Numbered from the stretch's first letter, positions 23,611 to 34,630 are shown. The stretch: 64,000 bases of DNA from Fasciolopsis buskii (GCA_008360955.1 LUCM01009870.1:90896-154895); one strand, 5' to 3'. Numbers and translations: made by a program. Notes: generated by a model not told the origin, from the sequence alone.

Positions 23611-24045
23611 CTGGTAGCTGTAGGTCCGATACCGGCAGATCTTTGGAATTTTAGGAGAAAAACTCGTAGATGAAGCCAAAGCTGCTACTTTGTTTGATAT
23701 CACCGTGGTTTACGCTTTGATGCATTTGGATTTAACGTAGAATGCGACCAAAGAACTTTAGCAAAACCATGCTGCAATAAGCTATTGACGAAGTAAATAA
23801 TTTGTGGACTGATGGAAGTGTTCCAAAATACATCGTATAGTCAACGGTCATTTCCAGGATCAAATCAATGGACCTCAGACCGTTAGCTCATATCCAGGTT
23901 TCTCGCTGGATCCTGAGTGCAAGCCCCGGAAAACATCGCACTTCCAAAGATTTTAGGTAAACTTAGGTTGTTACTTTTCGGTGGGCCCCTTCGTCTTCGT
24001 TAAGCCTCCAGTAAATGAAGACTGGCATAAAATGCGAACCGAAAG

Positions 24046-24311
24046 AGAGATGGGAAGCTGGCATTCCTAGATGCGGTGGTTAGGTGAACTACCATGTGAT
24101 ATCGGTATATGGGAAACCAAGACAAACGAATCAATCACTATGTTTTCACATTAACCTACCAAATATTCACAAGAGATCACGTATCCGAGGCCCTGTTCAC
24201 GAGCGCTTGATTCTACGGCAACACACTGAAAAAAAAACAGGAAAGCCAATAATTTGGGGTAATTTGGAAAACGTCAAGAAGCACTCAAAATGCATGAGGC
24301 GCATAAAATAA
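24046..24311 (+). pseudogene. Second PLE fragment (RT6-RT7 region)
   Basis: RDGKLAFLDAVVR (from 24046) matches the RT6 block of Penelope-like reverse transcriptases. After a stop and frameshift, ISVYGKPRQTNQSLCFH and PNIHKRSRIRGPVHE (24099 onward) match the RT7 block and the following helix. It is a different sequence from the copy at 20.5-22.8 kb, so it is an independent, older insertion in the same orientation. Neither YIDD upstream nor a GIY-YIG domain downstream could be read. Confidence 0.7.
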
Positions 24312-25794
24312 AAATCAAGACAAAGGGTCCATTGAAAACCAAAAACAGGCGAGGTTGGTCTTCGACATGTAAGCATCACAGCCGCTCACAGACCATCCAA
24401 GATCAAAAGAGAACTCATATTACAACTGACTGTATACCTCACAGCAGAAGAAAAATCACAACATGTTGAAAATCGTATAAACTAAATATTGCAGTTGCTG
24501 AAACGGTCAAACCTAAAGCAGGATGACTGTTTGATCAAGGGAGGACAAAACGGTTAAATCGGGAAAGAATTCTTTCCTCATATATCAGACTACGAATTTG
24601 AAGAGATACGAAATTTTAATCTGAATCCGACTGGAATTCCAGAGCACGCCTCTGCGTGGTTGACAGCCGTGTTTTTCATGACCTGTCATTGATCAGCCAA
24701 ATTTAATCCTACGTAAACGTAATCATGCATCGACTAGTATATGTTTGCAACTGAATTACCAACGTGTACAAATATAAACAGCAACGCACCTTTCAAAAAG
24801 TCAAACTTATCAAATCAGATGCTAATGCTCAAAAATGAAAAACAATTTAGTACAAGACCGGCCGATCATTAGCTTCTCGACTGCAGGTCTAGAGTCAGCG
24901 AAAAGCAAACCTATTAGTACCACACAGCTGTTCAAAATCAGCAAATCCGGAATCAAAGTGAGAACAGAATGTCTGCCAAGAATTGAAAGGATTGATTGCT
25001 TTAGTGTTGATCATCTTATTTCGCTCCATATTTTTATCCGAAATACGGTAGTCTGGAAAGTGCAGTTTTAGTTTCGTTTTGCCCACAAACTAATAAGTAT
25101 CTGCATCTACAAATTAGGCGCAACCGAGCTTATGTAACACAACAAGTCTGACTGAAATGAATCTTCCATCAAATAAATAAGCTGAACAACGATGTTAAAG
25201 TCTGCTTTTTTGAGAATTTCATAAAAACTGAAAGTCCTGACATTTCACTTGGACCCTAAGCAAACCACATCGCTGAGGTGAGAAATGCAGTAGGGAAGAC
25301 AAAATCCTCCCATACGTTCAATCCTCGACCAGGTTCTACCAACAGTTTCTATCAGCCTCGAACCTCTTAGTCCAAGGGTGCAAATTAATTTAAGTAGTGC
25401 ACCTCTCACTCGTTCCTGACCTACTCCCCATGAGGTCGTCAGTCGAGCACTAAAATGAAATGTGATTCCAACTACCGAGACCACGAGTTTGAACTGTTTG
25501 ACTGCGGTGTAGCAACCGTCTGAATGAAAACACATTTCCCACACCTAGAAGTTAGTAGAAAAAATTTATGCTAAGATATGAAATGGTTATAGATTTAGCT
25601 TGTACCAAAATTTGGGATAACCATATCGTATTCATCAGTGTCCATTGCACTGATAATTACTGACACCGGAACTCACCTTTTGCAGTTAGGTGACGAATTT
25701 TATTAATGGAACTGAGTAAGTACTCTTGTGTCGAACATTAAACAAATTATCCTTTGAAAGTCAGTTAATAGCACAAACAAATTCTCTTGTGCAG
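24312..25794. other. Non-coding or repeat-derived DNA
   Basis: May include decayed PLE sequence in the first few hundred bases. A 71-base open stretch at 24887-24957 has fair splice sites (peptide starting LESAKSKPISTTQ) but no partner. Confidence 0.4.
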
Positions 25795-25866
25795 TCATAT
25801 TTCAGAACAAATAGTTCAATTCAAAATCAAATCACTGACAGCACAATTATGCCATGAGTTAGGTCA
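25795..25866 (+). CDS. Exon candidate upstream of a 31-nt intron
   Basis: A good acceptor (TTCTCTTGTGCAG) starts 23 open codons (HISEQIVQFKIKSLTAQ and onward) that end at GGTCA followed by GTAAAC. The next 31 bases, GTAAACTAAAGC...GGCTTTCAG, form a complete-looking mini-intron with a branch-like CTAA and a T-rich end; reading through it gives an immediate stop, so splicing is required. Introns of 30-40 bases are known in flatworms. Entry and exit phases fit both the next exon and the 16059-16221 candidate upstream. Family not recognised. Confidence 0.35.
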
Positions 25867-25897
25867 GTAAACTAAAGCGTTTTTGTTTGGCTTTCAG

Positions 25898-26053
25898 TCA
25901 CTATGTGAATATTTTGCTAATTCTTAATTGTGGACGTTGTAACATTTGTCTGCCCAAGTATCCCAAGTTGCGCGATTTTATTCAGTCGCACAATTGGCTC
26001 GAGATGACTATACCGGTCGGTCCGCGTCTTTGGGAAACTTGGAACCACTTTAG
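25898..26053 (+). CDS. Exon candidate downstream of a 31-nt intron (156 nt)
   Basis: The exon follows GTTTGGCTTTCAG and ends at a donor (CTTTAG then GTATGT). Fifty-one codons are open in the frame carried over from 25795-25866. The peptide has HYVNILLILNCGRCNICL, with a Cys-x2-Cys pair, and a Trp-rich end (LWETWNHF). Over its second half more than half of third positions are G or C, above background, which supports coding. The exit phase (two bases) requires a further exon that was not found with certainty. Family not recognised. Confidence 0.38.
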
Positions 26054-27744
26054 GTATGTTTCCAAGACCCAGGTGTCAAATACAAAAGACCATGTAGCGT
26101 CCCACTGCTTCCTCTGAAAAAATGCAACATTCTAAGTCGAACCTGATTTTCTCCAAACTGCTGGTTGACAATGCTGCACTTGGAAATTGCGATCCTTTCT
26201 CTCAACACTTGATAAACCCCTCAACGTGTGATATGTTTTATATCTTATCATTCTAAGGCTTGAAGTAATCAGATGAGGTTATTGTGTGCTAAAAATTGGT
26301 GGTGCTCCTTCTTCCAATGGCCTCACTGCGATTGATACTCATGAGACGTCCGAGTTGATTTTAACAAATGAATCGTCAACATAACAGATCAGAAATGCCC
26401 ACAGATTTTGTTCATGTTGCTTCATTTATACGGTGGTTTTGCCTCCTACTTATGTCTGCTTTTCTGTAATGGGTAAGTTGGAGACAAACGGAGAATTGTA
26501 CAGCTATGTATTAAATGAGTGAACAAATTAACCTTTTAATTTTGCAATTCCACGTGATCAAACTTGTGACCAATCAAACGCGTTGAACTATGATTTCCAG
26601 CAAATACATAGGGCCTAAAAAGCACAGATCCATTGAGAATTGTTTTGAACTGACGAGAGAAAATTTAATGATTACTTCCTTTACACTGGGTATTTTACTT
26701 GGCGGTAACAAAGTAGATCTCTTGCGAGTTTGAAAAGAGATACCATTATGGCGTGCACCAAGGCGTTCTTTCCTTATGCCGACATTGTCATAACTTTTAG
26801 GTAGTTTCGTGTATGGATGACAACTTTGAAGAGTGGCCGCGGAAAATAACCTAATTAACGAAGATGCAGTTGAATAAATTAGGAAGGGCTACTCACGTAG
26901 CTGACACTGGTGACTATCACTACCGTTGACATAACGACTAAAAGAAGCTGAGTAGTAAGTTTGACCATTCGCACCTACTTCCCAGCTTAACGTTTGGTCC
27001 TTGTTAATGACAGATCACGCGTTCGAATGCTGGAGCGATAGTTGGGCAAAATAAAGAAGGTCAAACGCGTACAAAAATTGGCACGACTGAGTTAAACAAC
27101 TACGGTAGCTTTGGATTTCGGCTGAGACCATACTCTGACTGGCTTCGATTTCACGTCTAACTTAAAAAAAACAACTTTATGTCATAGGAAATTGTATTTT
27201 GGATATAAGGCAACATAAAGAACGGATCAGAAATGTCCAACAAGCCAGTTTGCACTTAGGTGAATGATGCATAGGCTGGAGATCCGAGCGACTGCAAGCC
27301 AGGGAGCAGAGCAGGGGACCAACTATCCGACCTAGTTTTGGAACAAAGGAAAATTAGTTTTATATGCTACGTGCTCAAAGGCGAACCGGTCGGTATTCGA
27401 AATGAAAGCCGAAGAAGAGACAATGAGCCGGAGAGGTGAGGAGCAATCGATTAATGCGACCGATATAAACAGCCCGCGAATAACAAATAGAAAGAGACCG
27501 TAGTGCTAACTGACCAGAGGCCATTCTGACAGTTCCAGTTTGAATTAATAGAGTGGGGATGAAGAAGAATCCTGTCGACCGACCGAAACCACTACGGCTA
27601 ACAAATGGGGTAACCAGACTACAAACCAGAAGTCATTTGAATTTATGCAGTATTTTATTTGAATCTACGAAGACGCGCCTGAATTTCCAGTGGGGCAGAA
27701 TTGTTCAAGTGTGAAGTGGAATTTGATTACACCCACCTATTTAC
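26054..27744. other. Non-coding or repeat-derived DNA
   Basis: No supported gene. The GC-richer stretch at about 27.28-27.50 kb looks like an interspersed-repeat fragment, but no family was recognised. Confidence 0.4.
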
Positions 27745-27965
27745 GGGACAGTCCAAGATGAGAGTACATGTCGCCAAAAGGTATGTTCACTGCTCTCATG
27801 TTCAGCCCGAATGATCCATGAGTAAGAATTTGTTCACCAGTTCCTGGAGAGGTAAACAGCGTACATGACTGCAATATCAAGTTGGTGAGGGAACGCAGCT
27901 TCTGTCCGTTCTTGAGTACAAAATTATTCACACGTTTTGTCAAGCGATTGGTTATTGTACACATT
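27745..27965 (-). CDS. Minus-strand exon candidate (221 nt)
   Basis: On the minus strand an acceptor (ACCATAACAG) leads into 73 open codons, leaving at TGTCCC then GTAAAT. The peptide contains VLKNGQKLRSLTNLIL and LTHGSFGLNMRAVNIPFGD. The acceptor has only a partial pyrimidine tract and the donor is average. Entry after two bases and exit after one base match the neighbouring minus-strand candidates at 31910-32036 and 23411-23610. Ignoring the donor, the frame ends in a TAG five bases later. Family not recognised. Confidence 0.2.
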
Positions 27966-28415
27966 CTGTTATGGTATCACAACAACATTAACTTAAATGC
28001 TCACTTAATAAGTTCCGTATTTCCCGATTGTCATGGGGAACTTTTGCTGTTCATTTGAAGTAATTTTTTATGCCTTTTTTGTAAAATTGCTCGACTTGTA
28101 AATGTTTTGGTTCCCACATTTGCGTGTGCCGAATACCATAATTCAAGAAACGATGCATACGTTGAATTGTGGATTTCAGCAATTTTTCTGCTGTGGCTTA
28201 AGGATAGATTAAAATAAAAAATAATAACAACGCTAATAGTGATACCAACCATATTATTACTGAAAAACTGTCGTGCAAATAAAAAGCAGTTTGCCAACCG
28301 AAACGGCGATATTTCGTTGCACCCGAATACTACGGTAGCAGTTGAAAAGGATCATGGTTTTTATCAGTTTACAAAATTATGGCACAGAAAGGATATATTA
28401 TTTCCTGCACAAATT

Positions 28416-28613
28416 TATATATATATATATATNNNNNNNNNNNNNNNNNNNNNNNNNNNNNNNNNNNNNNNNNNNNNNNNNNNNNNNNNNNNNNNNNNNN
28501 NNNNNNNNNNNNNNNNNNNNNNNNNNNNNNNNNNNNNNNNNNNNNNNNNNNNNNNNNNNNNNNNNNNNNNNNNNNNNNNNNNNNNNNNNNNNNNNNNNNN
28601 NNNNNNNNNNNNN

Positions 28614-28662
<49 letters not shown>
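28416..28662. repeat. (AT)n microsatellite containing an assembly gap
   Basis: Pure AT dinucleotides flank 181 N (28433-28613): 17 bases on the left and 49 on the right. The gap therefore lies inside the repeat and its true length is unknown. Apparent open frames across it are artefacts of the N run. Confidence 0.97.
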
Positions 28663-28664
<2 letters not shown>

Positions 28665-29850
28665 TTATGGGCAGTCGGATTCATGACGGAAGACTTTGTC
28701 GTAGAATCATCCGGCGCAGTTAGACTATACCTCTCCAGGGTGTGACGACTAGCTTTTCACCATAAACAAACGAGTAATACAGGATGGGATATCCCAAGCC
28801 GATGGTTCAAGCATGCCCAAAAGATCAGGTGGTAGATGCGGTCCTCCAACTTGGAGGTTGGTTTAACTTGTTAGTTCAGTCTAAAATAAACAATTGGATA
28901 ACCGATATGCTTCTTCTCAGACACTGTCCCATGTCTTGTGAACTTGTTCATTTTAGAACCAAAGGCTTATTCTCTCCAATGCTCGACTGTCTGGTAATAT
29001 CTCCCAATCGTTTCAATAAATCGCAAAAGTAAAACGAATTTCACACCAAACTGTCACCTGGAAAGGTAATCAATATGAGTTGCTCATTGCCTCAGGCAGG
29101 ATGTGTAATGATACTTATGCTTCTACACAAAGCACCCGTTCTGGGTTAACCCCCACCATTATATTGTGTCAGAATATTCAGTCAAACCCTCCGGGTAGGG
29201 TTCCTAATGGGAAAGCCCCTCTGCCTTTTGGGCGGCTCTGTAGTAGCGTTCGGAGGAACACTACTGCCATCATTTTTGTTAGATGGTGTACTATGTTTCG
29301 TTCTTCCAATAAAGAGGCTATGTAAGTTGTCAAAATTGACTGGTGCTTGGTTAAAGTGGTTGATATTATTGTTAGTGGAAGGTCATAGGATAAATTAAAT
29401 ACATTGGTTAAGCCCAAATTCTCACTTTGTCGGGTTACCTTTAATCTGTGTACACGAGGTTCTTGGCTTAACCAAAACTAATGAAACGTTTAAAATAGAT
29501 GAATGGTGCATCTTTGAAATGCCGATGCTAGATCCCGATTCCACAACTACTTGCAGAAACCCATAAAAAGCTTATCTTGCTTCCGTGTCAACTGATCCGG
29601 TCCCCAGTGGCCGTGGTCGTGATGATGTCGGGATCGGCATGAGCACGAGGACCGAGCATGCACTATTAGGCTGGATCGTAGTCAACAGTCGATTGTGTGG
29701 AGCTTGGTTTTAGGATTCTGTATGTGTGGACTTTAGTCCTTTTCTGTTAGTCGTATCTCAGTGTGCAGCTCTTCTGAGGTGATTGAAGATTCCTACTGAG
29801 GCTTGTCCTGACTATTTCGACTTGTGCGGCCAATAAATATTAGGGTTCTT
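28663..29850. other. Non-coding or repeat-derived DNA
   Basis: Several frames on both strands are open between 29.08 and 29.42 kb. This may be the upstream part of the retroelement tail described next, but no motif could be recognised. Confidence 0.35.
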
Positions 29851-30015
29851 GCTTTTGTTTTAAACGCCAAGTTTGGCAAATTACCAAGGACAGGACAACG
29901 CAATGAGGGCTCGTTTTCCATACTGGCCGACAGCACCCACAACAAAGACCGCCTCATCCAAGTTCGTTTTGAACGCACACTGACTTTGGTTGGCAAACAT
30001 TTGTCCTAAGGAGGG
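29851..30015 (+). pseudogene. Possible Ty3/Gypsy polyprotein tail
   Basis: Across two frames the translation shows a KDRL-like block (DRLIQVRF), a Pro/Gln-rich stretch (QHPQQRPPHPSS) and a GWQTFV block, followed by the purine-rich AAGGAGGGGCATGG (from about 30007). This resembles the end of Gypsy Pol proteins (Asp-Arg-Leu-Lys-Pro, Pro-rich linker, Arg-Ser-Gly-Arg) followed by a polypurine tract. Stops and a frame change mean it is a relic at best. The match is by eye and weak; no long terminal repeat pair was found. Confidence 0.27.
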
Positions 30016-30158
30016 GCATGGGTTCACCTGGAGCCTTCTTTCGCCTTCACAGGGTTAGAAGTTGACTGACTACACTGCAATCGGCCGCCTGCAGTATGGA
30101 CCAATCGATGATTATCAAATCACCACTCCTGTGGACTCAGTTAGTAGTTTTCTTTCAG

Positions 30159-30204
30159 CTGGCATCGTCAAATGGCTAAGAGTCCTGGTTCATGAAATCC
30201 GAGT
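30159..30204 (+). CDS. Short exon candidate (46 nt)
   Basis: A strong acceptor (TAGTTTTCTTTCAG) and a consensus donor (CCGAGT then GTAAGTG) bracket 46 bases. Only one frame is open; it reads GIVKWLRVLVHEIR, an amphipathic helix-like peptide, entering after one codon base and leaving after two. It could belong to the same + strand gene as 25795-26053, but a linking exon of the right phase was not found. Confidence 0.22.
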
Positions 30205-31909
30205 GTAAGTGAGATGAACAGGGAATCTGATGACTTACTAATTTATTCTGAGCAGCCTTGCATGAACTGTCGGTAGTAGCATTTTAAGGGAGCATTTAGT
30301 TTTCCAATAGTCAGAGTGGACCTACCAATTTTGTATGCAAGTAGAACAACGCAGAAGTTGCTAGTCCAACATCAGAGGTGGATTTCCTCAGGGTAGGTGA
30401 CCATATACAGTCTTCGTTCTTCCTCGAGAACGCTGCTAATTGGTATCTTACGAGTTAAAAAACTCCTGGGATCAGTATGACTGTGAAATCAAATTGCCCG
30501 GGATTATTGTAAACAGGTGGTTGCATGGATTCATAACAACAGTGAGAGATCCTCACGCAAAATCACAGAAAGATTTTTCGTAGGTAACTCATTTGCGCTG
30601 CTGGTGATCACTTACCATCCTTCCATTATCCAACACTTGTGAAGAACGAACACGTGTGAATCAAGGTGAGTTTCGACTTAAAAGATTTTACTGACCAGAA
30701 TTTGTCTGTGTGAAAAATTTTTAAATATAGGCACACCTTCAGTAAGTGCATGATCAGTTCTACAGAAGTTGGGATTCATGCGGTCCCAGAAGCAGTGAAG
30801 TAAATCACTGCCGTGACCACTGCCACTTTGAATTCGAAATCCTTCTCCTTCTGCGTACTTCTTCATCTTATTACTTTGGAGTTATTTTTTCATTACTCCT
30901 CATTTCTTTTGCCCATCTTGAATTGACGGCGCTGACAAATAGCAATCAAAATCAATGTACATGGGCGCAAACAACGGAGAGAATACTACTCTGATTCCAT
31001 AAAAAGTTTGACAAGCTAAAAAATTTTTTCTTTAGCTTTATGTTTCCAAATAAGGATTCTACAGATAATAGCTAATCAGAAGATAACCAAAATTAAATGC
31101 TTAGTTTAAAATCCATTCTCTTCTGGTGAACATTTTTTGACTTTCAAGCTTTCCATAGTATCCTTTAATCTATTTACGACCTAGTCATGTAGATATAAGG
31201 ATTGGATTGGGACAATGCATTCTCAACTGGGGTTTCCGTTCTGCGGTAGTAGAAAGTTATCACTGAACATATTGAGTAGCACATCAACATTTTAATTGGA
31301 TTCAAAATCAGATCGATCCTGGTGTACGGCTTGCGGCGCTAAAATGCATCGGAAATGATTAATGCGCGTGAAATCAACGTGTGGCCTCAGACGTCAGTGG
31401 CATCTTCCTGTGTATTTACGGGTTCATTTATTCCAAACAATGACCTCCAGTGCTTCCGTGGGTGTTGAACTACTTGCATAACAGTAGTCAAGGTTTTCAG
31501 AAAATCTACTAAATCACCACTAAAACGAAGGCTAATCGAGAACCGATTACCGCAAACATAACGAAAATGGGATGATCTTGGTTGTCTCGGTAAACTCGTT
31601 CCAATATGGAAAACTAAAACCTTCCCAGAACATGAGATTTTTATTACCGTTTTTGGAAGGGTCATAGGATTTACCCTAGTACAAATTCATTAATGATAAC
31701 GAACTAGGCTGTCCAACAAACGCACTTGCTTTATCACGCATTTATTCAACGATTACGCGCACATTTATAAGTTGAATTTAGTTGTTTGTTAACTAGAGTA
31801 TTTTGCGTGAACAGATATCTAATAATCATGATTGAGCATGGAAAGAAAAACCTTTTAGGGAGGATCATGATTTACATAAAAAGGGACTTTATTTCGAGGT
31901 CATTCTTAC
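30205..31909. other. Non-coding or intron-like DNA
   Basis: No supported gene. A 21-base stretch at 30645-30665 ends in a perfect donor (ATCAAG then GTGAGT) and is a micro-exon possibility. Confidence 0.45.
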
Positions 31910-32036
31910 CGTGACAGTGAAGCGGTGAGCGAGAAACTGTGAAGTCCTTTGATACCGCAATGTAGAAGGTAAGTAACTGATTTCAATGCATCGGCCGATT
32001 TGAAACGGTGTGTTGAATTTTTTCTGACATCGTAAA
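31910..32036 (-). CDS. Minus-strand exon candidate (127 nt)
   Basis: On the minus strand the acceptor is GGTGGCCTTATTTAG and the donor is good (CTGTCACG then GTAAGA). Forty-one codons are open (peptide YDVRKNSTHRFKSADALKS and onward), entering after one base and leaving after two. The exit phase fits 27745-27965. Third-position GC is at background, so the call rests on splice sites and open frame. Family not recognised. Confidence 0.2.
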
Positions 32037-32195
32037 CTAAATAAGGCCACCATTTGCATCATATTACACAAACAAACTATACCAAGAGCATAAATTTAAT
32101 GGATGAAATCGGTCAAGCTTGACAATTAGCACAAAGATACAAATACTCTTGCTAAAATTTCACGACGGAAGTGTCCTTCTCTAATCCTGTCTCAG

Positions 32196-32281
32196 ATTAT
32201 TACCGACATTCCATGCACCATCGTCCAGATATGCTTGAATACTACTTGAACGCGACAACTTTCACCAAATGTGCCGCATGA
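32196..32281 (+). CDS. Terminal-exon candidate with poly(A) signal
   Basis: The acceptor is very strong (CCTTCTCTAATCCTGTCTCAG). One frame runs 27 codons to a TGA (peptide YYRHSMHHRPDMLEYYLN and onward), and AATAAA lies 48 bases after the stop (32329-32334). Another frame is open for 17 codons. No partner exon was identified. Confidence 0.18.
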
Positions 32282-32460
32282 ATTACTAGTACAAGAAAAT
32301 AGGGAATGTGATTATTCCGCACGGTAATAATAAAAGTTGAACATCCCACTCCAAGAACCCGCTGATTTTGTTGATGAATAAAACAATTATAAAATGATCG
32401 TTTTTAGGAGAAATTTCTCTTAAAATTGTCCCGCTTTTCTTATTCCGTCTAAACTGTTAG

Positions 32461-32570
32461 CTCACACAAGAATAAAATTGGGAAAGTCTTACCCACGAAT
32501 CAAAAGAAAATGCATTCCGAATCAGACTAATTTCGCCGCTTTAGTTACGAAGGCATTCCTCCCGTTCTAA
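32461..32570 (+). CDS. Terminal-exon candidate, basic peptide
   Basis: A strong acceptor (TTTTCTTATTCCGTCTAAACTGTTAG has a long pyrimidine tract, positions 32435-32460) is followed by 35 codons and a TAA that overlaps an AATAAA (32569-32574). The peptide starts HTRIKLGKSYPRIKRK. A poly(A) signal overlapping the stop is unusual. A second frame is open for 22 codons, so the call is weak. Confidence 0.13.
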
Positions 32571-32934
32571 TAAAGTAGCCAACATAAAGAAGCGACAGTG
32601 TCTGCGAAAGAAGTTTCGTTTTAATCTCTACCGAAATTTATTAGATTTGTTCTCTAGAGTAGGGTGACGTTCTTTCAACCGGACTGATAGTACGCTACAT
32701 AGGATCTTTAATCTTGATTCCTTCCAAAATATGCTCCGTGTCTTGGAATGAGACTCAAAGGAGAATTCCTAAACAATGAATGTTGACTCAAAATCTAAGG
32801 TTTCTTGAAGTGTAGAGTAGAAGCATTTCATCGTGGAGACGCTGGGCGCCACATTGAAAAGACCAAAAATTACTAAAGGGTAATGGGGCCCATCGATTAC
32901 CACTGTTTATTGCCTCTGGCGTCCTAGCAGTACA

Positions 32935-33412
32935 CGCGTTAGTATATTGTGGATCAATCCCACTTTGTTCTTCCTAACGAGCTCGTGAAGCTTCAAGGCT
33001 AAGGTATACATATATTGGTTAAAATGGGATATCGGTTGATTTTCTAGCCTCTCTGATCAGCATATAACTCCGAACCATGCAGCCCATAATGGAAAATAGT
33101 CGCCGATTGGTGCTGAATCAAACGATTACAAGAACTGAATATATCTCCCGCAAAAGTATCATATAAGAAACTACCATTCCAGCAGGCAATAGCACAAAGA
33201 GGTAAATACATCAATTTTAATTCTTTCTATTAAGCAGGCACTAGTGAATCTATTCGATAATACATCGCATGTTTTAGAATGATCTAGAGAGCAAATAGGT
33301 TAAGAATGTAGCCGATATCACATTTCAGTCACCAAATGTAAATTTTACCCACGGGATACCACAAGCCCGTTAGGAAGAACAAAGTGAGATTAATTCACAG
33401 CAATCTGGCGCG
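32935..33412. repeat. Diverged inverted repeat pair
   Basis: The left arm contains CACTTTGTTCTTCCTAACG at 32961-32979 and the right arm contains its perfect reverse complement at 33368-33386. Similarity extends outwards to a shared CGCG (32935-32938 and 33409-33412) at roughly 80% identity and a few bases further inwards. The two arms appear to be copies of one interspersed repeat, or its ends, in opposite orientation with about 390 bases between the cores. No transposase frame lies between them. Confidence 0.85.
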
Positions 33413-34433
33413 TGCATTGCCACAAATCCAGCATCAACGAACGCTGGGGCCCACTGGTCTGCTACTATCCTTCACTAAATTTTTGGCTAATTTGGTGTCA
33501 CATCCAGCACCTTTAAAGTGACATTGCTTTTACTTCATAGTTCAAGAAGCCTTAGAATGTCGAACTCATTATCCACTGGTTAGGTCCCACTTTAATTATC
33601 ACTCCATGATTCGAAATTTACTTTGGATAGAATCAAGTTTCAGGCCGCAGTATGATTTCCTATGAAGGATATTCTCCACCGAAGTATACGCTCGCCAGAA
33701 ATACGTCCGACTAAAAAAAACGATTTTATTTAGGATAACGTTCACTAAATTCTGACAGAGTGAACCACGAAACTTCTTTCAGATGCACCGTAGTTATGTT
33801 GCGTACGTTTTTTGAAATAAAGGACTATCTTCGTTAACACATCAACAAAATTCCTAATAGCCGGAATGCACTCTTTCTTGTTTGTTTGTAAGGATTTCAT
33901 AATTTTTATTCGTGCAAACATAAGCAAATTATGGGAGGAGAACAAGCCGGATAACTTTGTCGGAAAACAACATCCTCGTGGTTTGCATGCTGTAAATGAT
34001 TTTCGGTTCACCAGATGATATTTATTCATCAGCACAATGCACGAGTCCTTCGACTGAGGCGCTCAGCACTTTCTTCTACCGTACAAGATAACTATTTTCC
34101 CTACTCTTTTACACGATCAACTCATGCTGCATACCTAGGGAAACTTGAAACGTTTAAATATTTTTCAAGTCTAGTTTGAGGACGGTACATGAAATATCGC
34201 TAATAATCTGGAACGGGATTGTAAGATAGAATTTTCATCGCGAAATTTCAACATGGAGATTAGCAAATTTGTGGCTTCTTCTGACTATTATGGATTGCCA
34301 CCGTCAAATACATCATGGCGGACTTGTTTGTAGCACCAGACTATTTTAGACAGAGAATCTTAAATAGGCCAACATTCCGATATTAGTTTATTACCCTCTA
34401 CATTATTGTACCAAAAGGTTTTACTGTTTGCAG
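33413..34433. other. Non-coding or intron-like DNA
   Basis: No supported gene. A strong acceptor at 33541 is followed by 12 open codons and a weak donor (GTTAGG); not called. Confidence 0.45.
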
Positions 34434-34508
34434 CTCACCACTGCCACTGATACCGTGGCAATTAAAGCGATTAACTCCAGCCTCTTAAATGACATTGACT
34501 CAATCAAG
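34434..34508 (+). CDS. Penultimate exon candidate, coiled-coil-like (75 nt)
   Basis: Exactly 25 codons lie between a good acceptor (TACTGTTTGCAG) and a good donor (ATCAAG then GTAACT), in phase 0 at both ends. The peptide (TDTVAIKAINSSLLNDIDSIK region) looks like the end of a coiled coil. About 60% of third codon positions are G or C, well above background. It is followed after a 65-base intron by a terminal exon in the same phase and an AATAAA. The frame also stays open if the intron is retained, so splicing is not forced. Family not recognised. Confidence 0.42.
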
Positions 34509-34573
34509 GTAACTACTGAGACCTTTCCAAAAGTCATGAAATTTTCGTGCATCCTTAGGTTCTTTTTGTTCAG

Positions 34574-34609
34574 ACGACCCTCCTAGACAGTCAACAAGAC
34601 CCACATTAA
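34574..34609 (+). CDS. Terminal exon candidate (11 codons and stop)
   Basis: A very strong acceptor (GGTTCTTTTTGTTCAG) opens in phase 0 into TTLLDSQQDPH and a TAA stop. Joined to 34434-34508 it gives a natural-looking C-terminus. AATAAA follows 21 bases after the stop (34631-34636). Confidence 0.42.
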   Translation, partial: TTLLDSQQDPH

Positions 34610-34630
34610 GTTGGCCTTTTTGGCAGCTAT

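Noticed and set aside
25686..25715. 30-base stretch with a strong acceptor and a consensus donor (GTAAGT)
   Set aside because: All three frames contain stops. It shows how often good-looking splice pairs occur by chance here.
28239..28745. 168-codon frame on the + strand
   Set aside because: It runs through 181 N and an AT repeat, so its length is an artefact.
31918..31968. 51-base stretch with a good acceptor and GTAAGT donor on the + strand
   Set aside because: All frames are closed, and it lies antisense to the minus-strand exon candidate at 31910-32036.
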